Shown here piece by piece: positions 18,621 to 30,213 of a stretch of 45,943 bases of DNA. The DNA comes from Thalassotalea sp. 42_200_T64. Lineage in GTDB: Bacteria > Pseudomonadota > Gammaproteobacteria > Enterobacterales > Alteromonadaceae. The stretch covers positions 1 through 45,943 of the forward strand of contig MABC01000046.1 of NCBI GenBank assembly GCA_002162925.1, given 5' to 3'. Every line of letters starts with the position of its first letter. The stretch's first letter is position 1. A model generated the notes under the pieces. It was not told the DNA's origin and did not search any database. It saw only the letters and a program-made list of their open reading frames with translations. Both the position numbers and the translations under genes were made by a program.

Positions 18621-21224
18621 ATGGATTCGACTTTGGCCACTAAAGAATCAGTAAAATTAACAGGTGCACAGCGATTACTTGAAGCGGGCCTGATTTTCAC
18701 TAGCATTTTTTCAATCTTTCTCATTATCTCGCTATTTAGTTTTGATCCTGCCGATCCTGGCTGGTCACAAACCGCATATCACGCCACTGTCAAAAATATG
18801 GGCGGAGCATTTGGCGCCTATTTGTCAGATATCTTTCTGTTTTCCTTTGGTATTGTCGCTTATAGCTTACCGTTTGTTATCGCCATTATTGGCTGGGTGT
18901 TATTTCAACGCATTCATTATCTACTCGAAATTGATTTTTTCACTTTAGGCCTTAAATTCATCGGCTTTATGATGTTTTACGTCGGTTTAACCTCAATTGC
19001 CAGCATGAATTTTGATGATGTTTATGATTTTTCTGCCGGTGGCATTGTTGGCGATTACATCTCGATTTCATTAATGCCATATCTGAATTATATCGGCTCC
19101 AGTTTATTATTCTTGTTGTTGACCTGCTCTGGCTTTGTGTTATTAACTGGCTTGTCGCTGTTAACCATCATTGAATGGATCGGCGCAAAGGCGATTTGGT
19201 TGGCAATTTTTGTCAAAAATACGGCGATAAGTTTTAAACAACATTTTAATTCAGCGCCGCTACCCGCGGATGTTGCAACAACTAAAGATGTTAGCACAAT
19301 AGAGAACAAAGCAGCAAAAGTAGAAAATCTTGCTGTTGCAGATGAGGCTACTAACAATAAAACCAACGTTGCTCAGCCAATATTTGATCACGAAACCTCA
19401 CTGGCCGCACAACTATTTGGCAGTAAGACTGCAACTACAGCGACAACATTCGCAACAGATGACAAAATTGACCCCGTATTTGGTGAAGGCTCAACCGATA
19501 TTGCCCCTTCACTAGCTATTGATGACGATGGTTTTGTCGACATTGATGAGCTACTTGATGAGCCAATGGTTGGCAATTTAGACGAGCAGTTCAGCGAAAA
19601 ACAACTCGATGCAGCGTTAACCCCGGTAGCTAAGCTTGATGTTGCTGACGATGATGATGAAAAGGTCATTTATTTAAACACCGCCGATAACCGCCAAAAA
19701 TTACCGTCTGAGTTATTGGCTGAGCGTTATGGCAAGATGCCGACGATTGATTTATTGGACCGTCCCGACAAAGCCAAAAACCCGATAACGCAAGAAGAAC
19801 TTGATCAGGTAAGCCGTTTGGTGGAAGCGCGATTACTCGATTATGGTGTGCAAGCCAAAGTGACTGACGTGTATCCTGGTCCGGTTATTACCCGGTTTGA
19901 ACTGGAACTGGCTGCTGGCGTGAAAGTAAGCAAAATTACTAATTTGTCTAAAGATTTGGCGCGCGCACTTTCTACCGCCAGTGTTCGAGTGGTGGAAGTT
20001 ATCCCGGGTAAATCAGTCATTGGTCTGGAATTACCGAATAAACATCGAGAAATGGTACGTTTAAGTGAAGTGATTGAAAGTGAAGCGTTTACCAAGTCAT
20101 CTTCTGCGCTCACCATGGTGTTAGGCAAAGATATTGCTGGCGACCCCATTGTGGCCGATTTGGCAAAAATGCCTCACTTACTGGTAGCAGGTACAACCGG
20201 CTCGGGTAAATCGGTAGTGGTAAACGTCATGATCGTCTCTATGTTGTATAAATCAACACCCGCTGATGTCCGCTTTATCATGATAGATCCTAAAATGTTG
20301 GAGCTTTCGGTCTATGAAGGTATTCCACATTTACTCTCAGAAGTGGTCACCGACATGAAAGATGCCGCCAATGCCTTGCGTTGGTGTGTGGGTGAAATGG
20401 AGCGACGTTACAAATTAATGTCAGCGCTTGGAGTTCGTAACTTAAAAGGCTATAACCATAAGATTTTAACGGCTATTGAACAGGGCACGCCAATTGCCGA
20501 CCCACTGTGGAAGCCAGGGGACTCTATCGATGAAACGGCACCACTACTGGAAAAACTGCCAAGCATAGTGGTAGTGGTGGATGAGTTTGCCGACATGATC
20601 ATGATTGTCGGTAAAAAAGTTGAAGAGTTAATCGCTCGTATCGCGCAAAAAGCACGGGCAGCAGGTATTCATCTTATTTTAGCCACACAACGTCCATCGG
20701 TAGATGTTATTACCGGACTTATCAAAGCAAACATTCCAACCCGTATGGCATTAACGGTGCAATCTAGAATCGATTCGAGAACCATACTTGATCAACAAGG
20801 TGCAGAACAATTACTCGGTAATGGTGACATGTTATTTTTACCGCAAGGTACTGGTGTGCCCATTCGTGCCCAAGGTGCTTTCGTTGATGACCATGAAGTT
20901 CATGCCGTAGTAAACAATTGGAAGTCTCGTGGCAAGCCAAATTACGTTGCCGAAATATTGTCGGGCGAAACCCATGAAGATAATATGCTACCAGGCGAAC
21001 AAGCGGAAGGTGACGATAGCGACACCGATGCCCTTTATGATGAAGCTTTAATGCATGTTACAGAATCGCGTCGAGCATCCATTTCTGGGGTGCAACGAAA
21101 ATTCAGAATTGGTTACAATAGAGCGGCACGAATTATTGAACAAATGGAAGCGCAAGGGGTCGTAAGTACACCTGGCCATAATGGTAACCGTGAAGTGTTA
21201 GCGCCGCCACCGGTAAAAACATAA
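18621..21224 (+). CDS. ftsK: DNA translocase FtsK
   Basis: The 867-residue protein has four N-terminal membrane helices (about 24-180), an acidic low-complexity linker (about 210-340), the motor alpha/beta domains with Walker A GTTGSGKS (about 524) and Walker [11 protein letters not shown] (about 650), and a C-terminal winged-helix gamma domain (about 800-860) with [23 protein letters not shown]. It anchors the divisome and pumps chromosome dimers to dif for XerCD. It is shorter than the E. coli protein (1329) because the linker is compact. An ATG without a strong Shine-Dalgarno site follows a 180-bp leader. The lolA-rarA-crcB-serS genes follow closely. Confidence 0.97.
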   Translation: MDSTLATKESVKLTGAQRLLEAGLIFTSIFSIFLIISLFSFDPADPGWSQTAYHATVKNMGGAFGAYLSDIFLFSFGIVAYSLPFVIAIIGWVLFQRIHYLLEIDFFTLGLKFIGFMMFYVGLTSIASMNFDDVYDFSAGGIVGDYISISLMPYLNYIGSSLLFLLLTCSGFVLLTGLSLLTIIEWIGAKAIWLAIFVKNTAISFKQHFNSAPLPADVATTKDVSTIENKAAKVENLAVADEATNNKTNVAQPIFDHETSLAAQLFGSKTATTATTFATDDKIDPVFGEGSTDIAPSLAIDDDGFVDIDELLDEPMVGNLDEQFSEKQLDAALTPVAKLDVADDDDEKVIYLNTADNRQKLPSELLAERYGKMPTIDLLDRPDKAKNPITQEELDQVSRLVEARLLDYGVQAKVTDVYPGPVITRFELELAAGVKVSKITNLSKDLARALSTASVRVVEVIPGKSVIGLELPNKHREMVRLSEVIESEAFTKSSSALTMVLGKDIAGDPIVADLAKMPHLLVAGTTGSGKSVVVNVMIVSMLYKSTPADVRFIMIDPKMLELSVYEGIPHLLSEVVTDMKDAANALRWCVGEMERRYKLMSALGVRNLKGYNHKILTAIEQGTPIADPLWKPGDSIDETAPLLEKLPSIVVVVDEFADMIMIVGKKVEELIARIAQKARAAGIHLILATQRPSVDVITGLIKANIPTRMALTVQSRIDSRTILDQQGAEQLLGNGDMLFLPQGTGVPIRAQGAFVDDHEVHAVVNNWKSRGKPNYVAEILSGETHEDNMLPGEQAEGDDSDTDALYDEALMHVTESRRASISGVQRKFRIGYNRAARIIEQMEAQGVVSTPGHNGNREVLAPPPVKT

Positions 21225-21270
21225 GGTGCAGTTTAATAAGCCGCCAAATTAGGATGAATCAATAAGTTAT

Positions 21271-21915
21271 ATGAAAGTTTTAACGATTAAACGAACAATA
21301 TTTTCCCTGTTATTGCCGGCAACAATGTTGCTAACAATGGCTCCCTCAGCAATGGCTGCCACTACTGACACCAGTACGGTATTAAAAGCAAAGTTAAATG
21401 CCGTACAGGGGTTTAGCGCCGATTTTAGCCAGGATGTGATTGATGCCGACGGTAATATCATTCAAACCGCTACCGGTACATTGGCGGTTAAAAGACCCAA
21501 TTTATTACACTGGGAAACCAAAGCACCCGATGAAACCCTAGTGGTTAGTGACGGCAAAACGTTGTGGTTTTATAACCCTTTTGTTGAGCAAGTATCCGCG
21601 TTTAACATCAGCAATGCCGTTACCAATACGCCCATTTTATTACTCACCGGCTTAAATGATGAAGCCTGGCAAGATTACAAGGTTGCGCAAATCAGTGACA
21701 ACGAATTTCGTATCGAGTCACTCAATGAAGATGCGCAAGTGAAAAATTTACATCTGCTGTTTAACAAAAATGACCTGGTCAAATTTACCGTAGAAGATGC
21801 TACTGGCCAGCTAAGTCATTTTCACTTAAGCAATGTTATTAACACACCGTTGCCAGATGCGGCGTTATTCGAATTTACCCTACCTGAGGGTGTGGATTTT
21901 GATGACCAACGATAG
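21271..21915 (+). CDS. lolA: Outer-membrane lipoprotein carrier protein LolA
   Basis: The 214-residue protein has a Sec signal peptide ([23 protein letters not shown], cleavage after residue 29) and the LolA fold: [38 protein letters not shown] and [14 protein letters not shown]. It ferries lipoproteins across the periplasm from LolCDE to LolB. It lies 46 bp after ftsK, and its end overlaps the start of rarA, as in E. coli where the order ftsK-lolA-rarA-serS is conserved. Confidence 0.96.
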   Translation: MKVLTIKRTIFSLLLPATMLLTMAPSAMAATTDTSTVLKAKLNAVQGFSADFSQDVIDADGNIIQTATGTLAVKRPNLLHWETKAPDETLVVSDGKTLWFYNPFVEQVSAFNISNAVTNTPILLLTGLNDEAWQDYKVAQISDNEFRIESLNEDAQVKNLHLLFNKNDLVKFTVEDATGQLSHFHLSNVINTPLPDAALFEFTLPEGVDFDDQR

Positions 21916-23272
21916 CCATTTAATGTCGTTAGATTTTGATCATCAAGACTCTTTTGCACCGCTTGCCGCCCGTTTACGACCGCGTCAGCTTAGCGAGTAT
22001 ATTGGTCAACGACATCTACTAGCCGACGGTAAACCGTTAAAAATTGCGATAGAGCAGGGACTTTGTCATTCTCTGATTTTTTGGGGACCGCCGGGCACCG
22101 GCAAAACCACGTTGGCAGAGTTGATTGCCACCTACGCCAATGCTGAAATTGAACGAATATCAGCCGTTACCTCCGGCGTAAAAGAAATTCGGGCCGCTAT
22201 TGAGAAAGCCAAACTCACTGCACAAGCAAAGAGTCGGCGCACCATTTTATTCGTCGACGAAGTGCACCGTTTTAATAAAGCTCAGCAAGATGCGTTTTTA
22301 CCCTTTATTGAAGATGGCACCATAACCTTTATTGGCGCAACCACCGAAAACCCGTCGTTTGAATTGAACCAGGCGTTATTATCAAGAGCACGAGTATATC
22401 TGTTACAAAAACTTTCCGATGATGATCTCAATGTTGTCCTTATCCGTGCCCTTAGTGATGTGGATAAAGGCTACGGCAAGTTTAAAATTAATCTCGCCGA
22501 AAAAGCCAAGGAATCATTGTTGGCCCTGGCCAATGGTGATGCCAGGCGGTTATTAAACTTACTCGAGAATTGTTTCGATATCAGTGAACAAATCGAACAA
22601 GACTCTAGCACTGTCGTAAACATTAGCCTTGAAACCGTCAATATGGTGGCCGGCGAGAAACAGGCGCTTTATGATAAAGGTGGCGATCACTTTTATCATC
22701 TGATCAGTGCTTTTCATAAATCGGTGCGAGGTTCAGACCCAGACGCCGCGCTGTATTGGTATTGCCGAATTTTGGAAGGTGGCGGTGACCCGCTTTACGT
22801 TGGCCGTCGATTGCTTGCCATTGCCAGCGAAGATATTGGTAATGCCGACCCAAGAGCCATACAATTAGCCATTAATGCCTGGGATACGTATCACCGGGTA
22901 GGACCAGCTGAAGGTGAACGAGCCATCGCCCAGGCTACGGTTTATATGGCATTAGCACCCAAGAGTAATGCGGTTTATACGGCGTTTAAAAAGGCAAGGG
23001 AGCTTGCCAAAGATACCGGCCATTTAGAAGTACCGCTGCATTTGCGTAATGCCACGTCAAAATTAACCCAAGAGCTGGGTCATGGCAAAGATTATCGCTA
23101 CGCTCATGATGAGCCAGGTGCCTACGCCGCAGGAGAAAACTATTTCCCAGAGTTGATTTCCCATGCCAGCTTTTATCATCCGACCGACAGGGGTTTAGAG
23201 AAAAAGTTAAGAGAAAAAATGCAATATTTACAACAATTAGACAATGCTGCGGGTAAAAACCCCTATGAGTAA
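21902..23272 (+). CDS. rarA: Replication-associated recombination protein RarA (MgsA)
   Basis: The 456-residue AAA+ ATPase has [20 protein letters not shown], Walker [14 protein letters not shown], Walker [21 protein letters not shown], sensor [12 protein letters not shown] and the C-terminal tetramerisation domain ([43 protein letters not shown]). It acts at stalled replication forks with SSB. ATG 21902 overlaps the lolA stop by 14 nt and has GAGGG 11 nt upstream; ATG 21923 is the alternative, without a Shine-Dalgarno site. Confidence 0.95.
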   Translation: MTNDSHLMSLDFDHQDSFAPLAARLRPRQLSEYIGQRHLLADGKPLKIAIEQGLCHSLIFWGPPGTGKTTLAELIATYANAEIERISAVTSGVKEIRAAIEKAKLTAQAKSRRTILFVDEVHRFNKAQQDAFLPFIEDGTITFIGATTENPSFELNQALLSRARVYLLQKLSDDDLNVVLIRALSDVDKGYGKFKINLAEKAKESLLALANGDARRLLNLLENCFDISEQIEQDSSTVVNISLETVNMVAGEKQALYDKGGDHFYHLISAFHKSVRGSDPDAALYWYCRILEGGGDPLYVGRRLLAIASEDIGNADPRAIQLAINAWDTYHRVGPAEGERAIAQATVYMALAPKSNAVYTAFKKARELAKDTGHLEVPLHLRNATSKLTQELGHGKDYRYAHDEPGAYAAGENYFPELISHASFYHPTDRGLEKKLREKMQYLQQLDNAAGKNPYE

Positions 23273-23648
23273 TGCAATGATTTATTTATTTGTTGCCATT
23301 GGTGGCGCCGGAGGTGCCTGTTTACGGTTTTTTATTGCCCAATTAGTGTTAAATTCTCTGGGAAAAGGATTCCCTTTTGCCACCTTGATCGTTAATATAA
23401 CGGGCTCGCTCGTAATGGGTGTATTATACGGATTAATCGAACAGGGTGTGATTGAAGTGGTTTTATACCGTACCTTAATTGGTATTGGTTTTTTAGGCGC
23501 ATTTACCACCTTTTCAACGTTTTCATTAGACACTTTGTTGTTATTGCAACAAGGTGAGATAATGAAAGCTATGTTAAACGTTCTTCTTAACGTGCTGCTG
23601 TGTGTTATGGCTGCCGGTTTGGGAATGTTTTTAGTAGTAAACAAATAA
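23265..23648 (+). CDS. crcB: Fluoride ion channel CrcB/Fluc
   Basis: The 127-residue protein has four membrane helices and the Fluc hallmarks [32 protein letters not shown] and [20 protein letters not shown] (the Phe box and sodium-site TFS). It works as a dual-topology dimer exporting fluoride. ATG 23265 overlaps the rarA stop by 8 nt, indicating translational coupling; ATG 23277 is possible. No fluoride riboswitch is visible, and expression appears tied to the upstream operon. Confidence 0.93.
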   Translation: MSNAMIYLFVAIGGAGGACLRFFIAQLVLNSLGKGFPFATLIVNITGSLVMGVLYGLIEQGVIEVVLYRTLIGIGFLGAFTTFSTFSLDTLLLLQQGEIMKAMLNVLLNVLLCVMAAGLGMFLVVNK

Positions 23649-23662
23649 CAAACAACAAGTGA

Positions 23663-24949
<1,287 letters not shown>

Positions 24950-24979
24950 TCGACATTGAACGATTAAAAATTTAATATT

Positions 24980-25002
24980 AAAGGCGCTTCGGCGCCTTTT
25001 TT
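24980..25002 (+). terminator. Rho-independent terminator of serS
   Basis: AAAGGCGC-TTCG-GCGCCTTTTTT is a UUCG-type tetraloop hairpin with a T-run, 31 bp after the serS stop. Confidence 0.95.
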
Positions 25003-25134
25003 GCTATAACGCGAGAATGAATTCCCGCCAACCCTATTTCTTAACCGGTTGGCGGGGTTTTAACCTCGCGTAATTGCCGCAGGCAACTGAAAGTGGCTTT
25101 CGCCATACTTTCTAGCTTACGAAAACAGCTTTCT

Positions 25135-25176
25135 ACTTATACCTGACAGGCAGGAGCCTTTTGAAGGTGAATGTTG
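25135..25176. repeat. Dispersed repeat, copy 2 (CAGGCAGGA core)
   Basis: ACTTATACCTGACAGGCAGG followed by a GCCTTTTGAAGGTGAATG stretch matches copy 1 at 16555-16595. The following CCTGCCTGATAAGT can fold back on its start. Confidence 0.5.
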
Positions 25177-25251
25177 CCTGCCTGATAAGTCTGCTAGCCA
25201 CACAATGACAAAAAATTATCTTTGACTATACTTTTGAGACTGTTTTGCTAT

Positions 25252-25324
25252 ATACCAAGTTGATTAAAGATCTGATCATTTTTAATGGTTAAAACGAATA
25301 ACTACTGCTTAATAAAATTGGTAT
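25252..25324. repeat. 73-bp repeat with ATACCAA/TTGGTAT ends
   Basis: It begins ATACCAAGTTGATTAAAGAT, continues TCTGATCATTTTTAATGG and AATAACTACTGC as at 15241, and ends AATTGGTAT. It looks like a deletion derivative of the 162-bp element. Confidence 0.8.
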
Positions 25325-25370
25325 TACACAATAAACAGTATTTTAAATATAAAATTAATAAGGAATTTTT

Positions 25371-25820
25371 ATGAAAAGCATAAAACTGTTTATAACATTA
25401 ACGCTGGTCATGTTTACTAGTGTCGCATTTGCCGATTATGAAGTGTACAAAGATTATGACCTTGGTGAAGGGGTGTCCTCGGTAACTACCGTTCGAGTTG
25501 ATGCCAACATGATGGATGTATATTTAGAAGGCTTAGGAGAAACCTGGGTTACAGCCAATAAAATTGCCAAAGATTTAGGTCAAATTAAGGATTGGCATAT
25601 TTACGCCAGTGAATTACCGCAAAGCGGCGATTTTAATTTATTGTTAGTGGTCAACTTTAACAGTGGTGCCGACCTTGAGCCGTCTAAAGAGAGGTATCAG
25701 GCGTTTATGAAAAAATGGGGGGAAGAACAACAGAAGAAAACGCGTGAGTTAGTGAAAACTTACCCTGATGTTCGAGAAATTACCGGTGAATATCGTCTAC
25801 GAGAAATCTTGCTCAAATAA
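25371..25820 (+). CDS. Exported protein of unknown function
   Basis: The 149-residue protein has a clear Sec signal peptide (SIKLFITLTLVMFTSVAFA, cleavage after residue 21) and a mature part of about 128 residues with no family I recognise. It is a soluble, charged protein with one cluster of Lys/Glu/Gln near 110-125 and no cysteines. AAGGAA sits 6 nt before the ATG. It has its own terminator and is convergent with the molybdenum hydroxylase genes. A periplasmic location is likely; the function is unknown. Confidence 0.8.
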   Translation: MKSIKLFITLTLVMFTSVAFADYEVYKDYDLGEGVSSVTTVRVDANMMDVYLEGLGETWVTANKIAKDLGQIKDWHIYASELPQSGDFNLLLVVNFNSGADLEPSKERYQAFMKKWGEEQQKKTRELVKTYPDVREITGEYRLREILLK

Positions 25821-25847
25821 TACTTTTATTTCTTTCTCATCTGCTAT

Positions 25848-25879
25848 AAAAAAAGGCTATATTTCTATAGCCTTTTTTA
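25848..25879. terminator. Bidirectional terminator
   Basis: AAAAAAGGCTATA, a short loop and TATAGCCTTTTTT form a stem with A and T runs on both sides. It lies between the exported-protein gene and the convergent xanthine dehydrogenase-like gene. Confidence 0.9.
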
Positions 25880-25892
25880 TTCCAATGTATCT

Positions 25893-28151
25893 CTAAACCG
25901 TTAACGGGTTAAATGGTAAATCCCTATACCGTTTACCCACTGCAGCATACACGGCATTACTTAATGCGGGAGCAAAAGGCGATACCCCGGGTTCGCCTAA
26001 ACCAGTAGGTTTTTCATCAGAATCAACGATATGCACTCTAACATTGGGCATATCTTTTATGCGCATCACCGGATAATCATGAAAATTAGAATTAACCACG
26101 GCGCCATCTCTAAAGGTAATTTCGGTAGCCAGGGCTAATGACATGCCCATCACTACGGCGCCTTCCATTTGAGCCGTGGCGCCATCGGTATTTAATACCT
26201 GGCCACAATCGATAGCACAATCGACATTGAGTACTTTAATGCTATCGCCATCCACTTTGACATGCACCGCCATCGCCACATAACTTCTAAAACTGTAATG
26301 TACGGCAATGCCTATAGCTTCACCTTTGGGCAGCTTTTTGCCCCAACCAGCACCTTTCGCGGCGAGATCCAATACGGCTTTCGAACGCCTGGTATTTTCT
26401 TGTTGCTCAGGGTTGGTATTGGCATCGTAGATGTTGTGTAAAAATTTCACCGTATCTTGTTTCGCTTGATCGGCTAACTCATCAGCAAATGTGCCCATGG
26501 CAAAACCATAAAATATGGCATAAACCGCACGATACCAGCCAATACGGGTATGGGCCGGAGATTCACCGGATTCGGAACGATAATTTTTGATGCCAAACGG
26601 ATGATCGTCTATTTCCCCCAAGTTGTTCTTCGATGGCCTGGTGACACTGGGATCGAAAAGGGTATTGATTGACGGAAAAGCGGCACGATGTAACCAGCCG
26701 GTGACCTTACCCTGTTCATCCATTGACGCTTGTATATGTTGGGCGTTAATCGAGTGATAAAAACCGGTGCGCATATCTTCTTCACGGGTCCAGGTTAATT
26801 GTACCGGCGCGTTAACTTGCTCTGAGATCACCGCGGCTTCATGGACATAATCACATTTAAACTTACGGCCAAATGCGCCGCCAGCCATCATCACATGCAC
26901 CTTGATATCTTCAGGTTTACGGTTTAAATACTGGCCTAATACTTTTTGAATATCTGCCGGGCTTTGCGTTGATGCCCACACTTCACAACTGTCTTTTTGC
27001 ACCCAAACCACACTGGCATTAGGCTCCATTGGCGCATGACTTAAATGCACACCCGTATAGGTTGCCGAAAGGGTAGTTGCGGCATTGCTGAACGCTTTTT
27101 TAATATCGCCACGCTCTGTGACTAATTGCGCCTCTCTTTCCACATTTTTCACCAACTGCGCTTTGTAATCCTTAGTGTTATAAACGGCGTTGGCACCAAG
27201 TTCCCACTCTATTTTTAACTGTTTTACTGCTTGTTGCGCGGTCCAGGAATTATCTGCGACAACCGCGACAGCGCCAATGGAACTAAATGGGTGCTTAATT
27301 GGAGATATTCCGACGACATCGATAACCCCCTGCATTTTTAATGCCTGGCTTTTATCGACAGATTTTAGTGTGCCGCCTAGCACTGGGCAATGCGCAATTG
27401 CCGCATACTTCATCCCAGGGAGTTTGGTGTCTACTCCATAAACGCGTTTTCCGACAACCACTTTGCCTTGATCGTGTCTATCCAGAGCTTTGCCAATATA
27501 ACGATACTGATCTTTGCTCTTTAATTTCGGCTCAGCTGGCACATCAATGTTGGCAGCAAGAGTTGCTAACTCACCATATCCTAATTTTTGTTGATTGAGT
27601 TTGTTGATAACAAAATGATTTTCCGCGTAACAATCACTGGCGCTCACTTGCCAGACTTTTGCTGCGGCTAATATCAGCATTTCTTTGGCGGCAGCGCCTG
27701 CTTTGCGCATAGGCTCAAACATTTTACGAATACTGGCCGAACCGCCAGTGGCTTGCGAGCCAAATTTTGCTTCATTACCGTCAGCTTGCTCAATTGAGAC
27801 TCTGCTCCAGTCGGCTTCCATTTCATCGGCAACCGCGGCGGGTAATGCCGTACTTATGCCTTGTCCCATTTCACAACGACCACAATAGATCAAGGTGTCG
27901 CCATTTTCACTTAAATGAATAAAGGCGTTAGGGTTAAATTCAGCACCTGCTGCAGCTTTGTTGGCAGAGCCTGCAAAAGAGGGCAGTGAGACGCCCATGA
28001 ATAAACCCGATGAGGCGATACCGGCAACTTTTAAGAAACTTCGACGTGAGACATTGTCCAAAGCGATTGTTGAGGGTTGCGATGCTATCGTGCTGTCTAC
28101 CGGATTGACGTCATAATAAGCCGACATGGCGTCTAATATGTGCTTATTCAT
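25893..28151 (-). CDS. Xanthine dehydrogenase-family molybdopterin subunit (isoquinoline 1-oxidoreductase beta-like)
   Basis: The 752-residue protein has a twin-arginine signal (SRRSFLKVAGIASSGLFMG, about residues 35-53) and repeated aldehyde-oxidase/xanthine-dehydrogenase a/b hammerhead and molybdopterin-binding segments: GRCEMGQGISTALP, GGAFGRKFKCDYVHEAA, and the C-terminal GLGEPGVSPFAPALSNAV, whose Glu is the catalytic base of the family. With the [2Fe-2S] subunit upstream it forms a periplasmic two-subunit hydroxylase lacking the FAD subunit, like IorAB. The substrate is unknown (N-heterocycle or aldehyde). The start is one nucleotide after the stop of the small subunit, whose last codons supply an AAGGAGG site. 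Confidence 0.9.
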   Translation of the reverse strand: MNKHILDAMSAYYDVNPVDSTIASQPSTIALDNVSRRSFLKVAGIASSGLFMGVSLPSFAGSANKAAAGAEFNPNAFIHLSENGDTLIYCGRCEMGQGISTALPAAVADEMEADWSRVSIEQADGNEAKFGSQATGGSASIRKMFEPMRKAGAAAKEMLILAAAKVWQVSASDCYAENHFVINKLNQQKLGYGELATLAANIDVPAEPKLKSKDQYRYIGKALDRHDQGKVVVGKRVYGVDTKLPGMKYAAIAHCPVLGGTLKSVDKSQALKMQGVIDVVGISPIKHPFSSIGAVAVVADNSWTAQQAVKQLKIEWELGANAVYNTKDYKAQLVKNVEREAQLVTERGDIKKAFSNAATTLSATYTGVHLSHAPMEPNASVVWVQKDSCEVWASTQSPADIQKVLGQYLNRKPEDIKVHVMMAGGAFGRKFKCDYVHEAAVISEQVNAPVQLTWTREEDMRTGFYHSINAQHIQASMDEQGKVTGWLHRAAFPSINTLFDPSVTRPSKNNLGEIDDHPFGIKNYRSESGESPAHTRIGWYRAVYAIFYGFAMGTFADELADQAKQDTVKFLHNIYDANTNPEQQENTRRSKAVLDLAAKGAGWGKKLPKGEAIGIAVHYSFRSYVAMAVHVKVDGDSIKVLNVDCAIDCGQVLNTDGATAQMEGAVVMGMSLALATEITFRDGAVVNSNFHDYPVMRIKDMPNVRVHIVDSDEKPTGLGEPGVSPFAPALSNAVYAAVGKRYRDLPFNPLTV

Positions 28152-28152
28152 C

Positions 28153-28620
28153 TTACACCTCCTTCGCTAATTCGACCGCCGCAACGCGTATCGCTTTCTT
28201 GATCCGCTGATACGTGCCGCAACGGCAGATATTGCCTTGCATTGCACTGACAATCTCATCATCGGTAGGTGAGCTATTGTTTGCTAATAAACTTGCCGCA
28301 TTCATGATTTGCCCAGCCTGGCAATATCCGCATTGCGGTACATTGTTCTCTAACCAGGCCTTTTGCAATGGGTGATCGCCATGATCTGATAAGCCTTCGA
28401 TGGTGGTGATGTTTTTATTTGCCAAGGTGCTAACCGGGGTGATACAGGAACGGGTTGCCTGGCCATCAACATGGACCGTACAAGCGCCGCACAAGCCACT
28501 ACCACAACCAAACTTGGTGCCGGTAAATTCGAGTTTGTCGCGTAAAAACCACAACAGTGGCATTTGTTCATCGACATCTATTGGGTATTCGGTTCCATTG
28601 ACAATAATGGTCTTACTCAT
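28153..28620 (-). CDS. (2Fe-2S)-binding subunit of the molybdenum hydroxylase (IorA-like)
   Basis: The 155-residue protein has a plant-ferredoxin domain with [16 protein letters not shown] (first cluster) and a helical domain with [11 protein letters not shown] and [12 protein letters not shown] (second cluster). It carries electrons from the molybdenum subunit encoded immediately downstream. ATG 28620 follows GGGAG by 6 nt; the GTG four codons upstream lies in the Shine-Dalgarno site. It has no signal peptide of its own and is presumably exported with the Tat-tagged partner. Confidence 0.92.
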   Translation of the reverse strand: MSKTIIVNGTEYPIDVDEQMPLLWFLRDKLEFTGTKFGCGSGLCGACTVHVDGQATRSCITPVSTLANKNITTIEGLSDHGDHPLQKAWLENNVPQCGYCQAGQIMNAASLLANNSSPTDDEIVSAMQGNICRCGTYQRIKKAIRVAAVELAKEV

Positions 28621-28704
28621 AGCAACTCCCACGTTTATTTATAGGTTGTTAATCTAATATACATGAAAATGGTTAAAGTACACTATTGGCTAAAATGTAA
28701 GAAT

Positions 28705-29037
28705 TTATATACAACGGGCGGGTTTGGGCAGGCCGGCGATTTTGGTGGCTTGCTTGGCAGGTCCTTTAGGGAATAGTCGATATAGGTAGCGACTGTTAGC
28801 TTTTTCTTCACCAAACTCCGCTTTCAACGCTTTGATTAATGCTCTGATCGCCGGTGACGTTTTGTATTCAAGATAAAAATTACGGACAAAATGTACCACT
28901 TGCCAATGATCTTCAGTCAAATTGATATTATCGGCGGCGGCGATCACTGGCGCTAATTCGGCACTCCAATCATTAATGTTTAACAGATAACCTTCTTTAT
29001 CTGTGTCTATTTGTTGATTGTTAAATGTTATTGCCAT
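28705..29037 (-). CDS. tusE: Sulfur relay protein TusE/DsrC
   Basis: The 110-residue DsrC-family protein ends [20 protein letters not shown], with the invariant penultimate Cys that accepts sulfur from Tus[14 protein letters not shown] and [26 protein letters not shown] are family motifs. It lacks the second conserved Cys of DsrC in sulfite-reducing organisms, so the TusE role (2-thiolation of tRNA U34 with MnmA) is most likely. Its start overlaps the tusB stop by 10 nt. Confidence 0.93.
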   Translation of the reverse strand: MAITFNNQQIDTDKEGYLLNINDWSAELAPVIAAADNINLTEDHWQVVHFVRNFYLEYKTSPAIRALIKALKAEFGEEKANSRYLYRLFPKGPAKQATKIAGLPKPARCI

Positions 29038-29315
29038 GTAATGGTTTTCTCTGCGTTATCAGTTAAAGCGACAAATGCTGAAAGGTCTGCGGTTCTTATC
29101 TTTTTATTGTCTATGTTTAAGGCGCGTGCGTTGGTATGCTCGGTTAACGCAAAAACCTCAATTCTATCTAGAAGTTTTAATAGGCTAGGGTGCGCAATAT
29201 TGTACACACCATCATCGATAAGAAAAATGCTATCGTGTTCAGTGACAATGCTTAAACACAGCTCAAGCTTATTATCGTTGAAAGCGCTAGAGCGCACTAT
29301 ATGTAATATGGTCAT
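29028..29315 (-). CDS. tusB: Sulfurtransferase complex subunit TusB
   Basis: The 95-residue DsrH/TusB protein starts [21 protein letters not shown] and has [12 protein letters not shown]. With TusC and TusD it forms the hexameric complex that passes sulfur from TusA to TusE. It lies between tusC and tusE with a short gap and an overlap. Sequence conservation is low, as usual for TusB, and context supports the call. Confidence 0.88.
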   Translation of the reverse strand: MTILHIVRSSAFNDNKLELCLSIVTEHDSIFLIDDGVYNIAHPSLLKLLDRIEVFALTEHTNARALNIDNKKIRTADLSAFVALTDNAEKTITWQ

Positions 29316-29341
29316 ACGTTAATGCTTCGAAGGTTAATGGG

Positions 29342-29713
29342 TTAAAACGTTAAAATAACATCCGCTTGATTCAGGCGAACAGCAAATTCTTCTTTACTTA
29401 CTAGCTTGGCATCAGTAAAGGCAAACTCTGTTGCTAGCTGCCTTTGGCTTAAACAATCGGCACTAATGTAAATGTCTTCAATATCGTAAAAACCTAATGC
29501 TTTGAAGGTGGCGATAAAATCTTTTGCGCCAATACTTTCTGCATTTTGCTGTTTCTGGGCTTGATATACCCCGTCGCCGATAAAATATAACGCAACCGGC
29601 ATTTCATAGCTTGCCAGTATTAACGCCGCATCAAGAGCTTCTTTGGCGTTGAACTTATTAAAAGTAGCACTGGTATTTACAATGGCATACTTTTTAACTT
29701 GATCGGACATCAT
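29342..29713 (-). CDS. tusC: Sulfurtransferase complex subunit TusC
   Basis: The 123-residue DsrF-like protein has NTSATFNKFNAKEALDAALILASYEMPVALYFIGDGVYQ, the family core. Its start overlaps the tusD stop (ATGA). It belongs to the TusBCD heterohexamer. Confidence 0.92.
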   Translation of the reverse strand: MMSDQVKKYAIVNTSATFNKFNAKEALDAALILASYEMPVALYFIGDGVYQAQKQQNAESIGAKDFIATFKALGFYDIEDIYISADCLSQRQLATEFAFTDAKLVSKEEFAVRLNQADVILTF

Positions 29714-30084
29714 AATTGGATAACCTTATCCGCTTTACACGTTAATACTACCAGTTCACCTAAACCCGAGATGGTAAAGTGATCATCGATATTATGGCTA
29801 AATGCTACTTCGTTACTGTCTGTTAAGCCGCGACGTTCACCGGCGGTAATACATAAATGTAGTGGCGTAGCGCTTTGTTTTTGAAATGTCGACCAGGCCT
29901 GATAAAGATTTACTTCATCACTTGGTGCTTGCACATATTGATTGGCATTTAACACGCCATCTTGATAAAAAAAGATGCCAATAATGCTATGCCCATCAGC
30001 CAACAATTGCTGGGCGAAGGTCAACGCGGTGTAAGTTTTATTATCTGTTGGTGATGTGGTTACTATTAACGCAAAACTACTCAA
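29710..30084 (-). CDS. tusD: Sulfurtransferase complex subunit TusD
   Basis: The 124-residue DsrE-like protein has FALIVTTSPTDNKTYTALTFAQQLL and GIFFYQDGVLNAN. LHLCITAGERRGL contains the active-site Cys that receives sulfur from TusA. It is the first gene of the tusDCBE operon, downstream of yccA, and a hairpin separates them. Confidence 0.94.
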   Translation of the reverse strand: MSSFALIVTTSPTDNKTYTALTFAQQLLADGHSIIGIFFYQDGVLNANQYVQAPSDEVNLYQAWSTFQKQSATPLHLCITAGERRGLTDSNEVAFSHNIDDHFTISGLGELVVLTCKADKVIQL

Positions 30085-30156
30085 AACAAAGCCTTTAAAA
30101 TTACCATTTAGTTAATCTTCATATTAACGATACCATAGCTAATACCGTATAAAGAC

Positions 30157-30187
30157 AAAGGCCCCGCTTTTATAAGCAGGGCCTTTT
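30157..30187. terminator. Hairpin terminator between yccA and tusD
   Basis: AAAGGCCCCGCTT and AAGCAGGGCCTTTT form a GC-rich stem around a 4-nt loop, with short T/A runs. It lies just after the yccA stop and before the tusD start. Confidence 0.75.
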
Positions 30188-30213
30188 GATTATAAACGAT
30201 TTTTTAAGATTTA

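Larger units (their letters stand above)
25003..25370. other. Structured, gene-free region after serS
   Basis: This 368-bp gap has no ORF. It holds a large hairpin at 25011-25069 with inner CCCGCCAACC/GGTTGGCGGG and outer GCGAG/CTCGC arms, the second copy of the CAGGCAGGA repeat (25135-25176) with an inverted CCTGCCTGATAAGT arm after it, and a 73-bp ATACCAA/TTGGTAT repeat (25252-25324). The promoter of the downstream gene must lie near 25325-25360. Confidence 0.6.
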
